This document shows, in pieces, positions 42,322 through 51,230 of a DNA stretch of 64,000 nucleotides (positions are counted from its first letter, which is position 1; every line of letters starts with the position of its first letter). The stretch is from Verrucomicrobiota bacterium (GTDB lineage Bacteria > Verrucomicrobiota > Verrucomicrobiia > JADLBR01). The notes under the pieces are model-generated. The model did no database searches and was not told the DNA's origin. It saw nothing but the letters and a program-made list of their open reading frames with translations. Position numbers and translations under genes: made by a program. The stretch spans positions 16,250-80,249 of the forward strand of contig JAKQKQ010000064.1 of assembly GCA_029560585.1 (NCBI GenBank), given 5' to 3'.

Positions 42322-43029
42322 GTGAGTGGAGATCCCATCCCCGGCCCGTCCGGCGAACCCACGCCCGGGCATAAGGCAGCCGGGGGCGAGTTCGATCTCC
42401 CTGGCTTGTCCGGCGCGCCCCCGCCGGGGGTGTCGCGGCCGCGACGCCCACAGGTGATCGACCTCACGAAGTGGGACACCACCGAGGAAGAACCCGCCAA
42501 ACCTGCCGGCCCCGGCCCGGCGCGCACCGCCGCCCCCCGATCCGCCGGAAAGCCGACCGGGGGACCCATCCCATCCATCCGGCCCAGCGGCACCCCGGAC
42601 TATAGGCGCAACGTCCAGCGCCAGGTCCGGGAACAGCGCGCCGTCGGCTCAATCCTCGGAATTGTCGTCACCCTCATAGCCCTGATCCTGCTGGCGGGCC
42701 TGGGTTTCGCGGGCTATGGCGCCTACATCCTCTCCCAGGATCTCGGCGCCCAGAAGGTCTCCACATCGCAGATGCGCTCCGCGCTGCGCGGCGACATCGA
42801 CCAGTTGCAGGCGACCTTGGACAAGGCCCGCAAGGACCTCAGGATCATACAGGACGCGCTCATCGACCAGCAGGAGGACACCGCCCGGCTGGCGGATTCC
42901 GTGGGCTTCCGGCTCGACAAGCTGCAGGACGCCGTGAACGAAGAACAGCGCGCGAGGCAATCGGAGACGCTCTTACTTCGGAGGCGCGCCTCCGAGCTCG
43001 AGCAGAGGATCGGCGAGCAGAGGCGCTGA
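42322..43029 (+). CDS. Hypothetical single-pass membrane protein with coiled coil
   Basis: The 235-residue protein is read from a GTG. The first 90 residues are Pro/Gly-rich and cytoplasmic-like, residues about 106-132 form a membrane segment (VGSILGIVVTLIALILLAGLGF), and the rest is a coiled coil (RSALRGDIDQLQATLDKARKDL, LDKLQDAVNEEQRARQ). No family recognised. It ends two bases before the next gene, so they are probably one transcript, possibly with lptG. Confidence 0.72.
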   Translation: MSGDPIPGPSGEPTPGHKAAGGEFDLPGLSGAPPPGVSRPRRPQVIDLTKWDTTEEEPAKPAGPGPARTAAPRSAGKPTGGPIPSIRPSGTPDYRRNVQRQVREQRAVGSILGIVVTLIALILLAGLGFAGYGAYILSQDLGAQKVSTSQMRSALRGDIDQLQATLDKARKDLRIIQDALIDQQEDTARLADSVGFRLDKLQDAVNEEQRARQSETLLLRRRASELEQRIGEQRR

Positions 43030-43031
43030 CC

Positions 43032-43532
43032 ATGTCGTCCGTCAGCATCGAGCTGAGGCGGATCGTGGCCGAGTGGCGCCACAGGGCCCAGCGCATCCGC
43101 GAGATACTCAATCCGCCGGTCTGGTCGGCCGCCGACTGGAGGGTCTTCGCGTGCTCCCTGGCCATCCTCGTGCAGAAGCATGGCGAGCACTGGGAGGATG
43201 AAGACCGCGCGGTCTGGGACATCCGCTGGTCGATCCGCGAGGGCGGCGAACTCATCTGTCAGGTCGAGCAGGTGGCGGGCGAGTCGGTCTCGGTGATGGT
43301 GGCCCAGCAGGGCGGTTTTGCGGGCGACGACAGCTACACGTGGCTCTGGGTCGAGTTCGACCGCAACGGCGAGTTCGTGCGGGAACCCTATTGGGTCGAT
43401 GGCACGTGGAAGGACGCCCTGGTGGCGCTCCTGCTGCCCTACTCCATGCGCGCGGGGTTCTACCTCGAGGACCGGCGCCCTTCGCCGCGCTTTGCCCTGG
43501 GCGATTCCGAATCGCCGCCGATCGCGGCCTGA
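43032..43532 (+). CDS. Hypothetical protein
   Basis: The 166-residue acidic protein has no signal or membrane segment. It is Trp-rich (PPVWSAADWRVFACSLAILV, HWEDEDRAVWDIRWSIREGG, TWLWVEFDRNGEFVREPYWV). No family recognised. It follows the coiled-coil membrane protein by two bases. Confidence 0.65.
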   Translation: MSSVSIELRRIVAEWRHRAQRIREILNPPVWSAADWRVFACSLAILVQKHGEHWEDEDRAVWDIRWSIREGGELICQVEQVAGESVSVMVAQQGGFAGDDSYTWLWVEFDRNGEFVREPYWVDGTWKDALVALLLPYSMRAGFYLEDRRPSPRFALGDSESPPIAA

Positions 43533-43540
43533 GTCCGCCG

Positions 43541-43626
43541 GGAGAGACGTCGGCCCCGGCGTCCGCGTTCCACCAGCCCGCGCGGCACCTGGGCCAACCC
43601 GGCCCGCGAGGCCTCGGGCCCTCCCC
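43541..43626 (+). repeat. Two-hairpin intergenic repeat, copy 1
   Basis: This 86-base element starts with GGAGAGACGTCGGCCCCGGC and ends with GGCCCGCGAGGCCTCGGGCC plus CTCCCC. It can form one hairpin near each end (GACGTC..., CCCGCGAGGCCTCGGG). It lies between convergent genes. Copies 2 and 3 are at 51732-51816 (inverted) and 60798-60885. The remaining bases 43627-43776 have no recognised feature. Confidence 0.7.
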
Positions 43627-43776
43627 AAGATTCCCGCATGGCGCGCCCAAGATCTTGATGCCTGCCCGTGTCAGGCGGCATTCGGATACCGAACGCAGCC
43701 GTTGTGTGGGTTTATCAACGGGTGCCAGGGATCTTTCGAACCTAGGCCGACGGATTCCTCTGGCGGTGGGGAGCGG

Positions 43777-44340
43777 TTATGATTCCCCCGCCGGCCCGCA
43801 TTTCCATCGGCGTATCAAGTCATGTTCCACGCCGAGGTGGTCCAGCACGCGCGCGACGAGCGTATCCACGAGGTCCCCGATAGTCTGCGGGTTGCCATAG
43901 AACGATGGCATGGCGGGGATGAGCGTGGCGCCCGCCTCGATCAGGGTCACCGTGTTTCGCGCGTGCACGAGGTTCCAGGGTGTCTCGCGGGGCACGAGGA
44001 TCAACTTGCGGCGCTCCTTGAGGAACACGTCGGCCGCGCGGGTGATGGCGCTGTCGGAATACCCGTAGGCGATCCGGGCAAGGGTCCCCATCGAGCAGGG
44101 GATCACCACCATCGCATCATAGGGGGCCGAACCACTCGCGAATGGCACCTGCATGCTCCGGTCCCGATGTTTCGTGAAATTCCCCGGCAGCCGCAGTTCG
44201 CCGATCTCCCCGGCGATCACCTCATGGGCGTGGTTGCTCAACACGACGTCCGCCTGATGACCCCCGTCGGCCAAGCAGTCAATGAGCCGCTGTGCGTAGA
44301 GCGCGCCACTGGCCCCGGTGATGGCGACGACGAATCTCAT
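43777..44340 (-). CDS. ubiX: Flavin prenyltransferase
   Basis: The 187-residue protein starts at ATG 44340 (MRFVVAITGASGALYAQRLID). UbiX landmarks are VVAITGASGA, VPFASGSAPYDAMVVIPCSMGTLARIAYGYSDSAITRAADV (FMN and prenyl-phosphate binding), KLILVPRETPWNLVHARNTVTLIEAGATLIPAMPSFY. It makes prenylated FMN for UbiD-type decarboxylases. No ubiD is in the window. It is the last gene of the mpl-AAA-ccsA-hemA-hemC-ubiX series. Confidence 0.94.
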   Translation of the reverse strand: MRFVVAITGASGALYAQRLIDCLADGGHQADVVLSNHAHEVIAGEIGELRLPGNFTKHRDRSMQVPFASGSAPYDAMVVIPCSMGTLARIAYGYSDSAITRAADVFLKERRKLILVPRETPWNLVHARNTVTLIEAGATLIPAMPSFYGNPQTIGDLVDTLVARVLDHLGVEHDLIRRWKCGPAGES

Positions 44341-44362
44341 CAGGATATGCCGACGATCAGAT

Positions 44363-45280
44363 TCAACCCGCGCCCCCCGCGATGACATCTCGCCCGAGCG
44401 CCTCCGCCCGCGCCTCCGCCTCGGTGCTGGCCCATCGTTTGGAAAACTCCCGAAGGACCCCGCCCTCCTGGTACAGGCGCGCGTCGAACGCGATGCGGCC
44501 ACCGGCGCCCGTCGCCAGGGCCCCGAGCGGAATCCCGCACCCGCCGCCAATCCCCCGCAAGAATGCCCGCTCCGTCGATGCCGCGATCCGAGTGGGCGGA
44601 TGATCCAGCGCACCGACCAGCGCCGCCACCCGCCCATCACCCGCGCGGACCTGCACCGCCAGGGCACCCTGCCCCGGGGCCGGTAACATCTCGTCGAACG
44701 GGATCGGCGCCATGAAGAGCCCCGTGAGATCGGGGCGCAGGCGCCCGATGCCCGCCTCGGCCAAAACGATCGCGCACCAGTCGGCGTTTTCGCGCAGCTT
44801 CCTGATCCGGGTATCCACGTTGCCCCGAATTGGGACGACCGTGGCGTCGGGCCGCACCCGAAGGATCTCGAGCCTGCGCCTGGGGCTGCCGGTCGCGATC
44901 ACGGGCCCGGCCGCCAACTCCCGCAATGACCCCGGTCCCCGCGTGACCAGGACGTCGTGCGCCGAGGCGCGCTCCGGCACCGCCGCGACCACGAGGCCGG
45001 GCGGATCATCGACCGGAAGATCCTTCAGGCTGTGCACTGCCAGATCGATCGTCCCCCGGAGAAGCTCTCGCTCGAGTTCCGCCGTGAAGAGGCCCTTGGG
45101 CAACGCCTCTACCGTCGCATCCCCGGCGCGGCGCTGGAGTCGGTCGCCCTGGGTGCGGATCACCTTGAGTTCGACGCGGAGCCCCGGGTGGGCCCTGGCC
45201 AACTCATCGGCCACCCAGCGGGATTGCGTCAGCGCAAGGCCGCTGCCCCGGGTCCCCAGTACGAGTGACTCAGTGCCCAT
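44363..45280 (-). CDS. hemC: Hydroxymethylbilane synthase (porphobilinogen deaminase)
   Basis: This 305-residue enzyme has LGTRGSGLALTQSRWVADEL, RTQGDR, LPKGLFTAELERELLRGTIDLAVHSLKDLP, GSPRRRLEILRVRPDATVVPIRGNVDTRIRKL and APGQGALAVQVR. The dipyrromethane cofactor cysteine is in GIGGGCGIPLGALA. It polymerises four porphobilinogens. It lies six bases after hemA. Confidence 0.96.
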   Translation of the reverse strand: MGTESLVLGTRGSGLALTQSRWVADELARAHPGLRVELKVIRTQGDRLQRRAGDATVEALPKGLFTAELERELLRGTIDLAVHSLKDLPVDDPPGLVVAAVPERASAHDVLVTRGPGSLRELAAGPVIATGSPRRRLEILRVRPDATVVPIRGNVDTRIRKLRENADWCAIVLAEAGIGRLRPDLTGLFMAPIPFDEMLPAPGQGALAVQVRAGDGRVAALVGALDHPPTRIAASTERAFLRGIGGGCGIPLGALATGAGGRIAFDARLYQEGGVLREFSKRWASTEAEARAEALGRDVIAGGAG

Positions 45281-45286
45281 CGTCCC

Positions 45287-46351
45287 TCACTCCCGGGGTG
45301 GTCCGCCCGCCATGCCCCCCTCGCTCCGGCGGCGCTCGGCCTCCCGCCACGAGACAAACTCGTTCGCGTGCCGCTCCAAGATCGCCTCGGCGGTCGTGAT
45401 CGCCCCCTGGCGATCGGCCAGGTGCTGGTCCGCGATGCCCTGGAGATCGTCCACGTTGTAAAGGTACACCCCGTCGTGCCGCGCGAGGCCCGGATCGATG
45501 CCCCGCGGCACAGACAGATCGATGAGGAACAGCGATCGGCGCCCCCGCCGCTTCAGTACCTCGCCCAGCTCGTCCTCCCTGACCACCGCCTGCTCCGCGG
45601 CGGTCGCCGCAACGACGATGTCCGCGAAGAGCAGCTCCCATCGCCACTCTGACAGCGGCACCGCCGCCCCCCCGAGGCGGTCGGCCAACTCCACGGCCCG
45701 CTCGAACGTCCGGTTCGTCACGACCAGCCCTTGCAGCCCGCGCGAGAACATGGCCCGCGCCGTCTTCTCGCCGGTGTCCCCTGCCCCGATCAGCACGACC
45801 CGGCATTCCCCCAGCGACCCGAAGATCTTCTCGGCGAGTTCCACCGCCACGGCCGCCACGGACACCCCGCCGCGCGTCACCTCCGTCTTGTGCCGCACCT
45901 CCTTCGCCGCACGAAAGGCCGACTGGAACAGCCGGTGCAACACCTTGCTGACGGTGCCCAAGCGGTGCGCCTCGCCATAGGCCTGCTTCATCTGCCCCAG
46001 GATCTCGGTCTCCCCGATCACCATCGACTCCAGCCCGGACGCAACGCGGAAGAGGTGCTCGACCACCTCCCGGCCCACGAGCGAGCGCAGCTGCCCGATC
46101 TCGTGGGGCGACGGGCGCTTCAGGAATTCGAATAGCTCCCCGAGCAGTTGGCGGAAATCGATCGCCGGATCCGCCACCGCGTAGAACTCGGCGCGGTTGC
46201 AGGTGGAGAGGATCGCGGTGCCAGAGATGCCATTCCTCTCGCGCAGCCAAACCAGTGCCCTCTCCACCTCGCCGGGGGATAGGGCCAGCCGTTCCCGCAC
46301 GCTCACGTGGGCGTCGTGGTGACTGATGCCGAGGCAGACCAATTCCCTCAT
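45287..46351 (-). CDS. hemA: Glutamyl-tRNA reductase lacking the C-terminal dimerisation domain
   Basis: The 354-residue protein starts at ATG 46351 (MRELVCLGISHHDAHVSVRE). The catalytic domain has AILSTCNRAEFYAV with the nucleophilic cysteine and GLESMVIGETEILGQMKQAY. The NADPH domain has VVLIGAGDTGEKTARAMFSRG and NRTFERAVELADRLGG. After the hinge helix (EAILERHANEFVSWREAERRR) the protein ends about 70 residues short of normal GluTR, where the dimerisation domain should be. hemC begins six bases later, so this is not a visible frameshift. It makes glutamate-1-semialdehyde for tetrapyrroles. Confidence 0.93.
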   Translation of the reverse strand: MRELVCLGISHHDAHVSVRERLALSPGEVERALVWLRERNGISGTAILSTCNRAEFYAVADPAIDFRQLLGELFEFLKRPSPHEIGQLRSLVGREVVEHLFRVASGLESMVIGETEILGQMKQAYGEAHRLGTVSKVLHRLFQSAFRAAKEVRHKTEVTRGGVSVAAVAVELAEKIFGSLGECRVVLIGAGDTGEKTARAMFSRGLQGLVVTNRTFERAVELADRLGGAAVPLSEWRWELLFADIVVAATAAEQAVVREDELGEVLKRRGRRSLFLIDLSVPRGIDPGLARHDGVYLYNVDDLQGIADQHLADRQGAITTAEAILERHANEFVSWREAERRRSEGGMAGGPPRE

Positions 46352-46355
46352 CGCG

Positions 46356-47153
46356 TCAGGGACCGTGGCCCATCCCGCCCCGGGCAAAGCTGAGGGTCCA
46401 GAACGACAGGATCATCGCCGCGAAAAGGAGCGACGACAGCAGCGCCGTCCGGCGCCCGCTGATCCGGTTCGCGGCGCTGGCGGCCAACAGCGCGGCGTAC
46501 AGCACCCACATCACGAAAAAACAGGCGGTCTTGGCATGGTTTGGCCCGCCCGGCGTGAAGAAACCCGACGCGATCCCAACGGTCATCAGGCCGAGCCCGT
46601 ACAGCATCAGGTCCCGGTTCACGCGCGCCAGATCGTGGAGCGGCGGCAGATTCTCGAACCACGCCTGAAGCCGTTTCGTCCGGATGCAGTGATCGTGGAT
46701 CAGATAGAACAGGCCGGTCACGCAAGCCAGGCCCAGGGCCCCGTACGCCAACAGGCTGCTGGAGGCATGAAACTCCACGGCGGCCGAAATCTCTCCCTTG
46801 GACGGCCCACCGCCGGGAGGGATGGCCAGGGACACCAGCAGCAGCAGAACAACCATGGGGGCCGTCAGAACCCCCGGTATCGTGAACCGATAGACCGGCC
46901 CCACCAGCACGTACGCCACGGCCAGAGACCAGGCCACAAAAACCATGATGTCGCCATAGGTCGTCACCGGGCACCGCCCCACCTCCCGGCCCCGGATCAT
47001 CAGATACCATGTGTGGAGCCCCAGCGCCCCCACGAAGGCGGCAAACTGCACGACGCCGGGCCGAAACAGCCGCGACCGCATCCGGTAGAGGCCCATCGCG
47101 GCGGCGGCGGCATAGGCGACTGCGCACCCCCAGTAAACGACACCGCCGCTCAT
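46356..47153 (-). CDS. CcsA/HemX-like cytochrome c assembly membrane protein
   Basis: The 265-residue protein has eight hydrophobic segments (for example FAAFVGALGLHTWYLMIRG, DIMVFVAWSLAVAYVLVG, PMVVLLLLVSLAIP, SLLAYGALGLACVTGLFYLI). It contains histidines at HTWYLM, EFHASSSLLAY and GPNHAKTACFFVMWVLYAALL, the last near the tryptophan-rich region of the CcsA family. HemX-type members next to hemA are thought to affect GluTR level or haem handling. It ends four bases before hemA. Function in cytochrome c maturation versus HemX-like control is not decided by sequence. Confidence 0.82.
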   Translation of the reverse strand: MSGGVVYWGCAVAYAAAAAMGLYRMRSRLFRPGVVQFAAFVGALGLHTWYLMIRGREVGRCPVTTYGDIMVFVAWSLAVAYVLVGPVYRFTIPGVLTAPMVVLLLLVSLAIPPGGGPSKGEISAAVEFHASSSLLAYGALGLACVTGLFYLIHDHCIRTKRLQAWFENLPPLHDLARVNRDLMLYGLGLMTVGIASGFFTPGGPNHAKTACFFVMWVLYAALLAASAANRISGRRTALLSSLLFAAMILSFWTLSFARGGMGHGP

Positions 47154-47190
47154 GATACCATCGCGACCTCCGGCGCCCGGCCCACCCGTC

Positions 47191-48684
47191 TCACCGTCCC
47201 TGGCCCCGAGGCGGCGGCACCGTGCGCGCCGACTGGTACGCCATCGCCGTGGCCGTGCCCGGCACCACGACCGGTGCCGCTTTCGGCACCGGCGCCACCT
47301 TGGGCGCCTCTTTTGCCCCCGACATCATCTGGCGAGAGACCGGCGCCGTCTTGCCCCGCTCCCGCTCCTTCTCCATCTTCGCCTTCGCGATGACCTCGCG
47401 GGAATCCAGGGTCACGAAATACGCCTCGCACGCATGCTCGATCAATTTCTCGTTCACCTGAAGCGGCACCCCCGTGAACCGGCAGATGTCGTCGATGTGG
47501 TCGAGCACGTCGCGCGCATAGCAAGCGCGCAGCGGCTTGCCGCGCGGGAAGACCTGTCGGTACAGGAGATAATCCACCATCTTGGGGTCAGCCGTCAGGC
47601 CGCGCGACCGGCACTGCATGTCCCAGATGCGCTTAAAATTATCCACGGTCGGGCTCAGGATGGGGATCTTGTATCGTATGCGCCGCAGAAACGCCTCATC
47701 GACGAGGTCCTTCGGCTCGAGGTTCGTCGAGAAGATGATGATGGCATCGAACGGGATCTCGAGCTTGGTGCCGGTGTGCAGCGTAAGGAAGTCGACGCGC
47801 CGCTCGAGGGGGACGATCCAGCGGTTGAGCAGCGAGCGGGGGTGCTCCTTCTGCCTGCCGAAGTCGTCCAGCATGAATCCGCCGGTATTGGCCTTGAGCT
47901 GGAATGGCGCCTCGTAGAATTTCGCCTCGTTGTTCCAGATTAGATCCAGCGATGCCAGGGTCAGTTCGCCGCCGGTGATGATGAACGGTCGGCGGATCAG
48001 CTTCCACCTCAGGTCGAACGGCCGCTCGAGCCGATGGTCCCCGCCCACCGGAACCAGCTCGTGGTTGAACGGATCGAAGAGCTGGATGAACTGCCCCTGC
48101 ACCACGAGGCAGGACGGGATGAAGATGGCGTCCCCCATGACGCGCACGATGCGCTCGGCGATCGATGTCTTGCCGTTGCCCGGCGGGCCATACAGGAAGA
48201 GCGATCGGCCACTGTTGAGCGCCGGGCCCACCTGCGGCAGGATGCTCTCGTCAAAGATCAGGTCCTGGAACGCCTCCTGCACGTCCTCCCACGTGACGGT
48301 GTAGTTGCGGAACGTCTGGGCGTGGACGGAGGCGATGTAGTCCTCGAGGGAAACGGGTGCGGTCCCGGTATAGGTGGTATTCTCAAAACTCTGGACCGTC
48401 ATGGTCCGCCCGAGGTCGGTGATCGAGTACACGTACGAGATCGAAGCCATCTGGCCGCGGGTGATCTCCATGACGCGCTTCTCGCGCATCTGTTCCAGGA
48501 GCGGCTCCAGCACGCCGTAGAAGGGCAGGCCCAGCTCCTGCTGCAGCTGCTCGCCGGTGACGCTCTGGCGGTGGTAGACCATCCGGAGGATCAGCGATTC
48601 GAGCACGGCGGGTGGCACCCGCACGTCCTCGAGCGTCTTGGGGGGCGGGGGCGTGAACAGTCCTACGTGGGAGCCAGTGGCCAT
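47191..48684 (-). CDS. AAA+ ATPase with N-terminal winged-helix-like domain
   Basis: The 497-residue protein has an N-terminal helical domain (residues about 20-110, LILRMVYHRQSVTGEQLQQEL), then an AAA+ module: Walker A FLYGPPGNGKTSIAERIV, an inserted beta region (IIRRP-like LIRRPFIITGGELTLASLDL), Walker B-like GGFMLDDFGRQKEHPRSLL, sensor IIIFSTNLEP and arginine finger DEAFLRRIRYKIPI. The C-terminal 60 residues are Ala/Pro/Lys-rich. No subfamily name could be fixed; related proteins occur near type IV pilus/Flp-like systems in Planctomycetota (from memory). Its start codon follows the mpl stop with no gap. Confidence 0.82.
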   Translation of the reverse strand: MATGSHVGLFTPPPPKTLEDVRVPPAVLESLILRMVYHRQSVTGEQLQQELGLPFYGVLEPLLEQMREKRVMEITRGQMASISYVYSITDLGRTMTVQSFENTTYTGTAPVSLEDYIASVHAQTFRNYTVTWEDVQEAFQDLIFDESILPQVGPALNSGRSLFLYGPPGNGKTSIAERIVRVMGDAIFIPSCLVVQGQFIQLFDPFNHELVPVGGDHRLERPFDLRWKLIRRPFIITGGELTLASLDLIWNNEAKFYEAPFQLKANTGGFMLDDFGRQKEHPRSLLNRWIVPLERRVDFLTLHTGTKLEIPFDAIIIFSTNLEPKDLVDEAFLRRIRYKIPILSPTVDNFKRIWDMQCRSRGLTADPKMVDYLLYRQVFPRGKPLRACYARDVLDHIDDICRFTGVPLQVNEKLIEHACEAYFVTLDSREVIAKAKMEKERERGKTAPVSRQMMSGAKEAPKVAPVPKAAPVVVPGTATAMAYQSARTVPPPRGQGR

Positions 48685-50094
48685 CTAGGTACCAATAAAT
48701 CTCGCGGTCAGCGCTTCCTCAAGTCTTTTGTGGATGCCGCCGAAGCCGCCATTGGAGAACACGATGACAAGATCGCCCGGTTTTAGGAGCGGCGCAAGCC
48801 GCGCCACGATGGCCGGGGCGTCCGGCTCGTAAAACGCCCGGCGGCCCGCCGCCGCGATGTCCGCGACGACCTTCTCGGGATCCAGCCGCTCGGCCGGGGG
48901 CAGTTCCTCGAGGCGGTCCACCTTGGCGACGAGCACCCCATCGGCCAGCGCGAGCGCCTGCGGGAGACTGTCCTGAAACACGCGGCGGCGCGTGGTGTTG
49001 CTCCGGGGCTCGAACAGGGCCCAGAGGCGCGCCTTCGGATAGCGGGCCCGGAAGCTCTTGAGCGTCTCCCGTATCGCCGTCGGGTGATGCCCGAAATCAT
49101 CGATCACCGTCACCCCCCCGATCTCCGCACGCACCTCCTGCCGGCGCCGCACGCCCTTGAACTCCGCAATCGCCGAGGCGATCACATCCAGCGGCACCTG
49201 ATAGAAATGCGCGGCGGTCGCGGCCATCGCCGCATTGCGCACGTTGAACTCGCCGTGCATCGGGATGAAAAACGCCCGGCCCAGCAGCTCAAAGTGCACG
49301 CCCTCGTGCGTCGATCGCACCGCCTGGATCCGCACTGCCGCGTTCTGCGAGAGGCCCACCTCCGTGATCGGCGCGGGCGCCGCCCTCGTCACCGCCTCCG
49401 CGTTTGGGTCGTCCGCGTTCACCAGGATCATCCCCTGCGAGGGCACCAGCGAGACCAGCCGCCGGAAGGACGTCTGGATCTCGGCCAGATTTGCAAAGAT
49501 GTCCGCGTGGTCGAATTCGATGTTGTTGATGATGACCAGCTCGGGGCAGTAGTGGAGGAACTTGGAGCGCTTGTCGAAGAACGCGGTGTCGTATTCGTCG
49601 CCCTCCAGCACCCAGTATCGGCCGCCGCCGGGCCGACAGCCCCGCCCGAAGTTCGCGGGCAGCCCGCCGATGAGGAATCCCGGGTCCATGCCCGCCTGAT
49701 CGAGGATCCACGCCAGCAGTGAGGTCGTGGTCGTTTTCCCGTGGGTGCCGGTCACGACGAGGTTGTGGCTCCTGCGGAGGAAGTGCTCCTTCAGGGTCTC
49801 TGCGAGGGACATGTAATAGAGTTTTCGGTTGAGGATCTCCTCGACCTCGGGATTGCCGCGGCTGACGGCATTCCCGATGACACACAGGTCGGGTTCCGGA
49901 TCCACATGCTCTGCCGCATACCCCTCCAGCAGCCGGATGCCCTGTTCCTGGAGGAATGTCGACATCGGCGGATATACGCTCCGATCCGAGCCTCGCACCC
50001 GGAATCCCGCCCCGGCCATCATCGCCGCGGCATTGCCCATCGCAGTGCCACAGATCCCCACGAAATGTACCGATTTGCCTCGGGTGCCAGACAT
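48685..50094 (-). CDS. mpl: UDP-N-acetylmuramate:L-Ala-gamma-D-Glu-meso-DAP ligase
   Basis: The 469-residue Mur ligase starts at ATG 50094. It begins SVHFVGICGTAMGNAAAMMAG. ATP-binding VVTGTHGKTTTTSLLAWILD, NNIEFDHADIF and the Mpl-type VIDDFGHHPTAIRETLKSFRARYP, FEPRSNTTRR separate it from MurC. It reloads recycled murein tripeptide onto UDP-MurNAc, which implies meso-DAP peptidoglycan and a recycling route. It is the first gene of the hem-containing series. Confidence 0.94.
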   Translation of the reverse strand: MSGTRGKSVHFVGICGTAMGNAAAMMAGAGFRVRGSDRSVYPPMSTFLQEQGIRLLEGYAAEHVDPEPDLCVIGNAVSRGNPEVEEILNRKLYYMSLAETLKEHFLRRSHNLVVTGTHGKTTTTSLLAWILDQAGMDPGFLIGGLPANFGRGCRPGGGRYWVLEGDEYDTAFFDKRSKFLHYCPELVIINNIEFDHADIFANLAEIQTSFRRLVSLVPSQGMILVNADDPNAEAVTRAAPAPITEVGLSQNAAVRIQAVRSTHEGVHFELLGRAFFIPMHGEFNVRNAAMAATAAHFYQVPLDVIASAIAEFKGVRRRQEVRAEIGGVTVIDDFGHHPTAIRETLKSFRARYPKARLWALFEPRSNTTRRRVFQDSLPQALALADGVLVAKVDRLEELPPAERLDPEKVVADIAAAGRRAFYEPDAPAIVARLAPLLKPGDLVIVFSNGGFGGIHKRLEEALTARFIGT

Positions 50095-50453
50095 TGAGTC
50101 AACATGGCTGCGCCCGGCATAAGATGCAATCCGGTTCCTCGGCCCAAAGCGGCGGGATCGCGCTCCACAGCCGGATGCGCCCCGCGTTTTGGAGCGCGAC
50201 GGCGACGCCGCAGCTTTTCCCAATGCAACGGGTCCCATCGGCCAACCGCAATCCCTTCTACCCCGGGCACGGCTCGACCCCAACCTGTCGTGGTCTCAGC
50301 CGGGGCCGCGCAAGGCCCCAACAACCCTCGAACAACAACCACTTGCAAACTATTAGGGCCATACGTATATTGGCCTCCGGATCTTAAGCGCCGCTGGCAT
50401 TAGACGATTGGGCCAAGGAGGAGGATGCGGCGGCGGATTTCCGGGGAGGCCGC
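50095..50453. other. Intergenic region upstream of mpl; no gene found
   Basis: The 359-base region between divergent genes has no credible frame. It contains a small palindrome ATACGTAT (50361-50368) within GGCC arms (GGGCCATACGTATATTGGCC), which could be a regulatory site for mpl or the small membrane protein. No promoter could be assigned with confidence. Confidence 0.4.
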
Positions 50454-50747
50454 ATGAAGGTCTTTACCGCGATAGTGTTATTGGGCCCAATGGCGGGTTT
50501 CGCGTGGATGTGGTCGGAGTGCTATCTCGCACACCGGGACGCCAGCCGATTGCGCGAGGAGAATGACCGCCTCAAACAGCAGGTCGAGTACACGACCCGG
50601 ATCAATCACGAGTTCGCCGAGAACGCCGCGCGCGCCAACCAGCTACGCGCCACCCGCATGCGCATCTCCGCGCGAGAATCCCTGGGCCCGCTCTTCGAAA
50701 CCGAAAACCACCTCGTCTCCGGTTCCGCCGCCATCACTCCACGCTAA
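50454..50747 (+). CDS. Small membrane protein with coiled coil
   Basis: The 97-residue protein has an N-terminal hydrophobic segment (MKVFTAIVLLGPMAGFAWMW) and a short charged helix (LREENDRLKQQVEYTTRINHEF). No family known. Ribosome site AGGAGG lies about 30 bases upstream. It might be part of a septum or assembly factor, but this is not supported beyond layout. Confidence 0.45.
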   Translation: MKVFTAIVLLGPMAGFAWMWSECYLAHRDASRLREENDRLKQQVEYTTRINHEFAENAARANQLRATRMRISARESLGPLFETENHLVSGSAAITPR

Positions 50748-51028
50748 CCAGAAAATACAGGTGGGGGACGCCGATTCCGCCTGAAGGCGGGACTACGAAC
50801 GCTCGCCGATTCCTCACGCCAAAGGTTTGTAGTACAGCGTTTACGCGGCTCTATTCTCTGCCCCGGTGGAACCCCCTCGAGGCCCACGCGAAGTCTGACT
50901 TGAAGGTTTCTGTTACCGAACGCGTGAGCGGTCGAAGGACGCGCATATCATACGATCAGCGCGCGATGCCCGGAGAGGAAAAGGCCTTGGGGTACCGGCG
51001 GCGGCACTCTCATCAGGAACTCAGATCC

Positions 51029-51143
51029 GAATGGCCTAAGTTAAGTTTGTCGCGACAGTGGCACGGCCATCCTGGCCGTGGCGCTGGCCATGGGCAGGAT
51101 GCCCATGCCACGATCCCAAAGGTCCCTTAACTTATCACCATTC
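51029..51143. repeat. Palindromic intergenic repeat, copy 2
   Basis: Same element as at 35715-35830. The ends are GAATGGCCTAAGTTAAG (51029-51045) and CTTAACTTATCACCATTC (51126-51143), now with mismatches in the outer part. The inner TGTCGCGACA palindrome and the two GC-rich hairpins are conserved. The preceding 281 bases (50748-51028) hold only a small hairpin CCGCC-TGAA-GGCGG at 50777-50790 and no gene. Confidence 0.72.
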
Positions 51144-51194
51144 AACCCAGATCCCATCCGGCGGCTGCCGCACCACCGGGGGTGGAAATGGGAC

Positions 51195-51224
51195 GTAGGA
51201 GCGCGCTTGCGCGCGATTCGCGCC
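51195..51224. repeat. Short GC-rich palindromic repeat
   Basis: The 30 bases contain GCGCGCTTGCGCGC, a perfect inverted repeat around TT. GTAGGAGCGCGCTTGCGCGC is a motif recurring in intergenic DNA of many bacteria (from memory). It sits between repeat copy 2 and a truncated PEP-CTERM gene. Confidence 0.45.
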
Positions 51225-51230
51225 AACGAC

